DNA from: Phormidesmis priestleyi
Lineage (GTDB): Bacteria; Cyanobacteriota; Cyanobacteriia; Phormidesmidales; Phormidesmidaceae
Direction of reading: 5' to 3'
NCBI GenBank assembly: GCA_003242115.1
Contig: QBMP01000123.1
Span: forward strand, 11,593 to 16,877
DNA length: 5,285 nt
A program made the position numbers and the translations under genes. Of this stretch, positions 4,191 to 5,285 are shown piece by piece. Below the pieces are notes generated by a model. The model saw nothing but the letters and a program-made list of their open reading frames with translations. It was not told where the DNA came from and ran no database searches. Numbering within the stretch: position 1 is the first letter of the stretch; each line of letters opens with the position of its first letter.

Positions 4191-4982
4191 ATGACTGCTT
4201 TTCCTCAAAGCCGCTCCCACTTATCGGCCACTCTGATTAGAGAATCCTTTGTGTCGCTGGCGATCGCGACCGTTATTTTGCTGCTGTGGCTACTGACGAT
4301 CTACGGCAGCTTGTTTTTGCTGCCAGATGCCAGAACGCTACCGATAGTGGTGATCTTAGCTGTTATTGTTGGGCGATCTTTTTTGCATACGGGTTTATTT
4401 ATCATCTCTCACGATGCCATGCACGGGACGCTGGTACCGGCTTCTCCTCTGCTCAATGACTGGGCTGGTCGGGTGATATTGAGCCTTTATAGCTTTCTCT
4501 CTTTTCAAAAAATGCGGGCTTGTCATCAGCAGCATCACCGCACACCTGCTCAGGCCGAAGACCCTGATTTTTATCCGGGCAGCTTTTGGGTTTGGTATTT
4601 CAGCTTTATGCGTACCTATATTGAGGGCAAGCAAGGCTGGATTATTTTTTGCGGCATGTCAGCGCTGTTTTATCCGCTGCTGCTGTGGTTTCACGTACCG
4701 CCTTTAAATGCGGCTTTGTTTTGGCTGCTGCCGCAAGCGGTGAGTTCTTGCCAGCTATTTTATTTTGGTACCTATTTGCCGCACAAGCGTCCGGTGGGTG
4801 GGTATACGAATGTGCACCGGGCCAATAGCTCTGAGGCTTCGCGGCTGTGGTCATTTTTGAGATGCTACCATTTCGACTATCATTGGGAGCATCATCAGTA
4901 TCCGCATTTGCCTTGGTACAAGCTGCCTTCTATGCATCAGGCGCATCAAGCAGCGACTCCAAAATCTGCGGAACGACTTTAA
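4191..4982 (+). CDS. crtW: Beta-carotene ketolase, CrtW type
   Basis: A membrane di-iron oxygenase that adds 4-keto groups to beta-ionone rings, converting beta-carotene to echinenone and canthaxanthin, and hydroxylated carotenoids to their keto forms. It is 263 aa, the usual CrtW size. His boxes from the ATG: H74-DAM-H78, H112-QQ-H115-H116 and H227-FDY-H231-WE-H234-H235 followed by QYPHLPWYKLP, which is close to diagnostic for CrtW. GTYLPH (193-198) is also typical. Hydrophobic segments lie near 19-44, 49-72, 149-170 and 172-195, matching the fatty-acid-hydroxylase-like fold. The frame extends upstream to a TTG at 4152, but the ATG at 4191 gives the family length; no strong Shine-Dalgarno sequence precedes either. 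DUF1499 follows 14 nt downstream. In cyanobacteria the ketocarotenoids serve photoprotection, for example as orange carotenoid protein pigment. Confidence 0.96.
   Translation: MTAFPQSRSHLSATLIRESFVSLAIATVILLLWLLTIYGSLFLLPDARTLPIVVILAVIVGRSFLHTGLFIISHDAMHGTLVPASPLLNDWAGRVILSLYSFLSFQKMRACHQQHHRTPAQAEDPDFYPGSFWVWYFSFMRTYIEGKQGWIIFCGMSALFYPLLLWFHVPPLNAALFWLLPQAVSSCQLFYFGTYLPHKRPVGGYTNVHRANSSEASRLWSFLRCYHFDYHWEHHQYPHLPWYKLPSMHQAHQAATPKSAERL
4260..4267. repeat. HIP1 octamer in crtW
   Basis: It lies in codons for Leu-Ala-Ile-Ala-Thr in the first membrane segment. Confidence 0.9.
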
Positions 4983-4984
4983 TC

Positions 4985-4988
4985 GGAG
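4985..4988 (+). promoter_or_regulatory. Shine-Dalgarno GGAG of the DUF1499 gene
   Basis: GGAG lies 8 nt before the ATG at 4997 and only 2 nt after the crtW stop. It is the best ribosome-binding site in the window, fixes the DUF1499 start and supports translation from a crtW-DUF1499 transcript. Confidence 0.75.
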
Positions 4989-4996
4989 CTTCTTAC

Positions 4997-5285
4997 ATGT
5001 CTTTGTTCTCTTTTTCGGGTACGCCGCCGACTGATTTGGGGATTAATAACGGTCAGCTTAAGGCTTGTCCGGATACGCCTAACTGTGTGAATTCTCAAGC
5101 ACCGACTGAAGATAAAGAACATGCGATCGCGCCTTTCCCTTACACGGGCTCTGCCAAAGATGCCATTGAACGTCTCAAGCAAGTAATTGAGGGCATGGAA
5201 AGATCGACGATTCGTACCGTCAGTGAGGACTACCTCTATGCAGAATTTTCGAGTAAGCTGATGGGCTTTGTCGATGACGTAGAAT
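4997..5285 (+). CDS. DUF1499 family protein, N-terminal 96 residues (3' end beyond the window)
   Basis: Ninety-six codons are open from ATG to the right edge. The product reads LGINNGQLKACPDTPNCVNS at residues 14-33, then FPYTGSAKDAIERLKQVIEGM (47-67), RTVSEDYLYAEFSSKLMGFVD (73-93) and DVE at the end. C-P-x-x-P-N-C-V-x-S (C24, C30) near the start, the ALKQVI-type helix and the YLxAEFxSxLxxFVDDVEF strand are the hallmarks of DUF1499. The family's biochemical function is unknown to me. No signal peptide is evident; the two Cys could bind a ligand or form a disulfide, but that is a guess. It starts 14 nt after crtW behind a good Shine-Dalgarno sequence, so co-transcription is likely. The missing part should be a few dozen residues. 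Confidence 0.9.
   Translation, partial: MSLFSFSGTPPTDLGINNGQLKACPDTPNCVNSQAPTEDKEHAIAPFPYTGSAKDAIERLKQVIEGMERSTIRTVSEDYLYAEFSSKLMGFVDDVE
5123..5130. repeat. HIP1 octamer in the DUF1499 gene
   Basis: It lies in codons for His-Ala-Ile-Ala-Pro. Confidence 0.9.

Overview
The window is ordinary chromosomal DNA from a cyanobacterium. Five copies of the cyanobacterial octamer GCGATCGC (HIP1) occur in 5.3 kb. The threonyl-tRNA synthetase is of a short type. There is a CrtW carotenoid ketolase, and a small protein resembles the cyanobacterial DUF4327 family. I cannot name the genus. No CRISPR, phage, transposase, toxin-antitoxin, rRNA or tRNA gene is visible.

Left third, minus strand, threonine block. 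thrS (458-2290) is a complete threonyl-tRNA synthetase. Downstream of it, in the same direction, lies the first 76 codons of thrB (homoserine kinase), which runs off the left edge. Between them (254-418) is a broken C-terminal remnant of a GNAT acetyltransferase, readable only by switching frame twice. Adjacent genes would make threonine and charge it to tRNA, though the 229-nt spacer does not prove a shared transcript.

Middle, 2291-2958, is 668 nt without a convincing gene. It holds a perfect 13-bp tandem duplication just upstream of thrS, a hairpin, an AT-rich cluster of CTTAA palindromes and direct repeats, two further hairpins and an 11-bp tandem duplication. A 74-codon hydrophobic frame on the minus strand is a weak gene candidate. 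A DUF4327-like gene (2959-3216, plus) follows. It converges on a HugZ/HutZ-type FMN split-barrel gene (minus, ATG at 3847). The spacer between these two is a degenerate array of about nine short units rich in TTTTG-GAG-CGG.

Right third. The HugZ-like gene and crtW (4191-4982, plus) diverge from a 343-nt shared spacer that carries two separate 11-bp-period direct repeats and a -10-like box. crtW encodes a beta-carotene ketolase with all expected His motifs. Fourteen nt after it, behind a good Shine-Dalgarno sequence, begins a DUF1499 gene that runs off the right edge, so crtW and DUF1499 look like an operon.

The genes are housekeeping or conserved cyanobacterial types and I see no new multi-gene system. 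The most unusual content is in the spacers: short duplications of 11-15 bp, palindromes, one longer degenerate array and one gene remnant.
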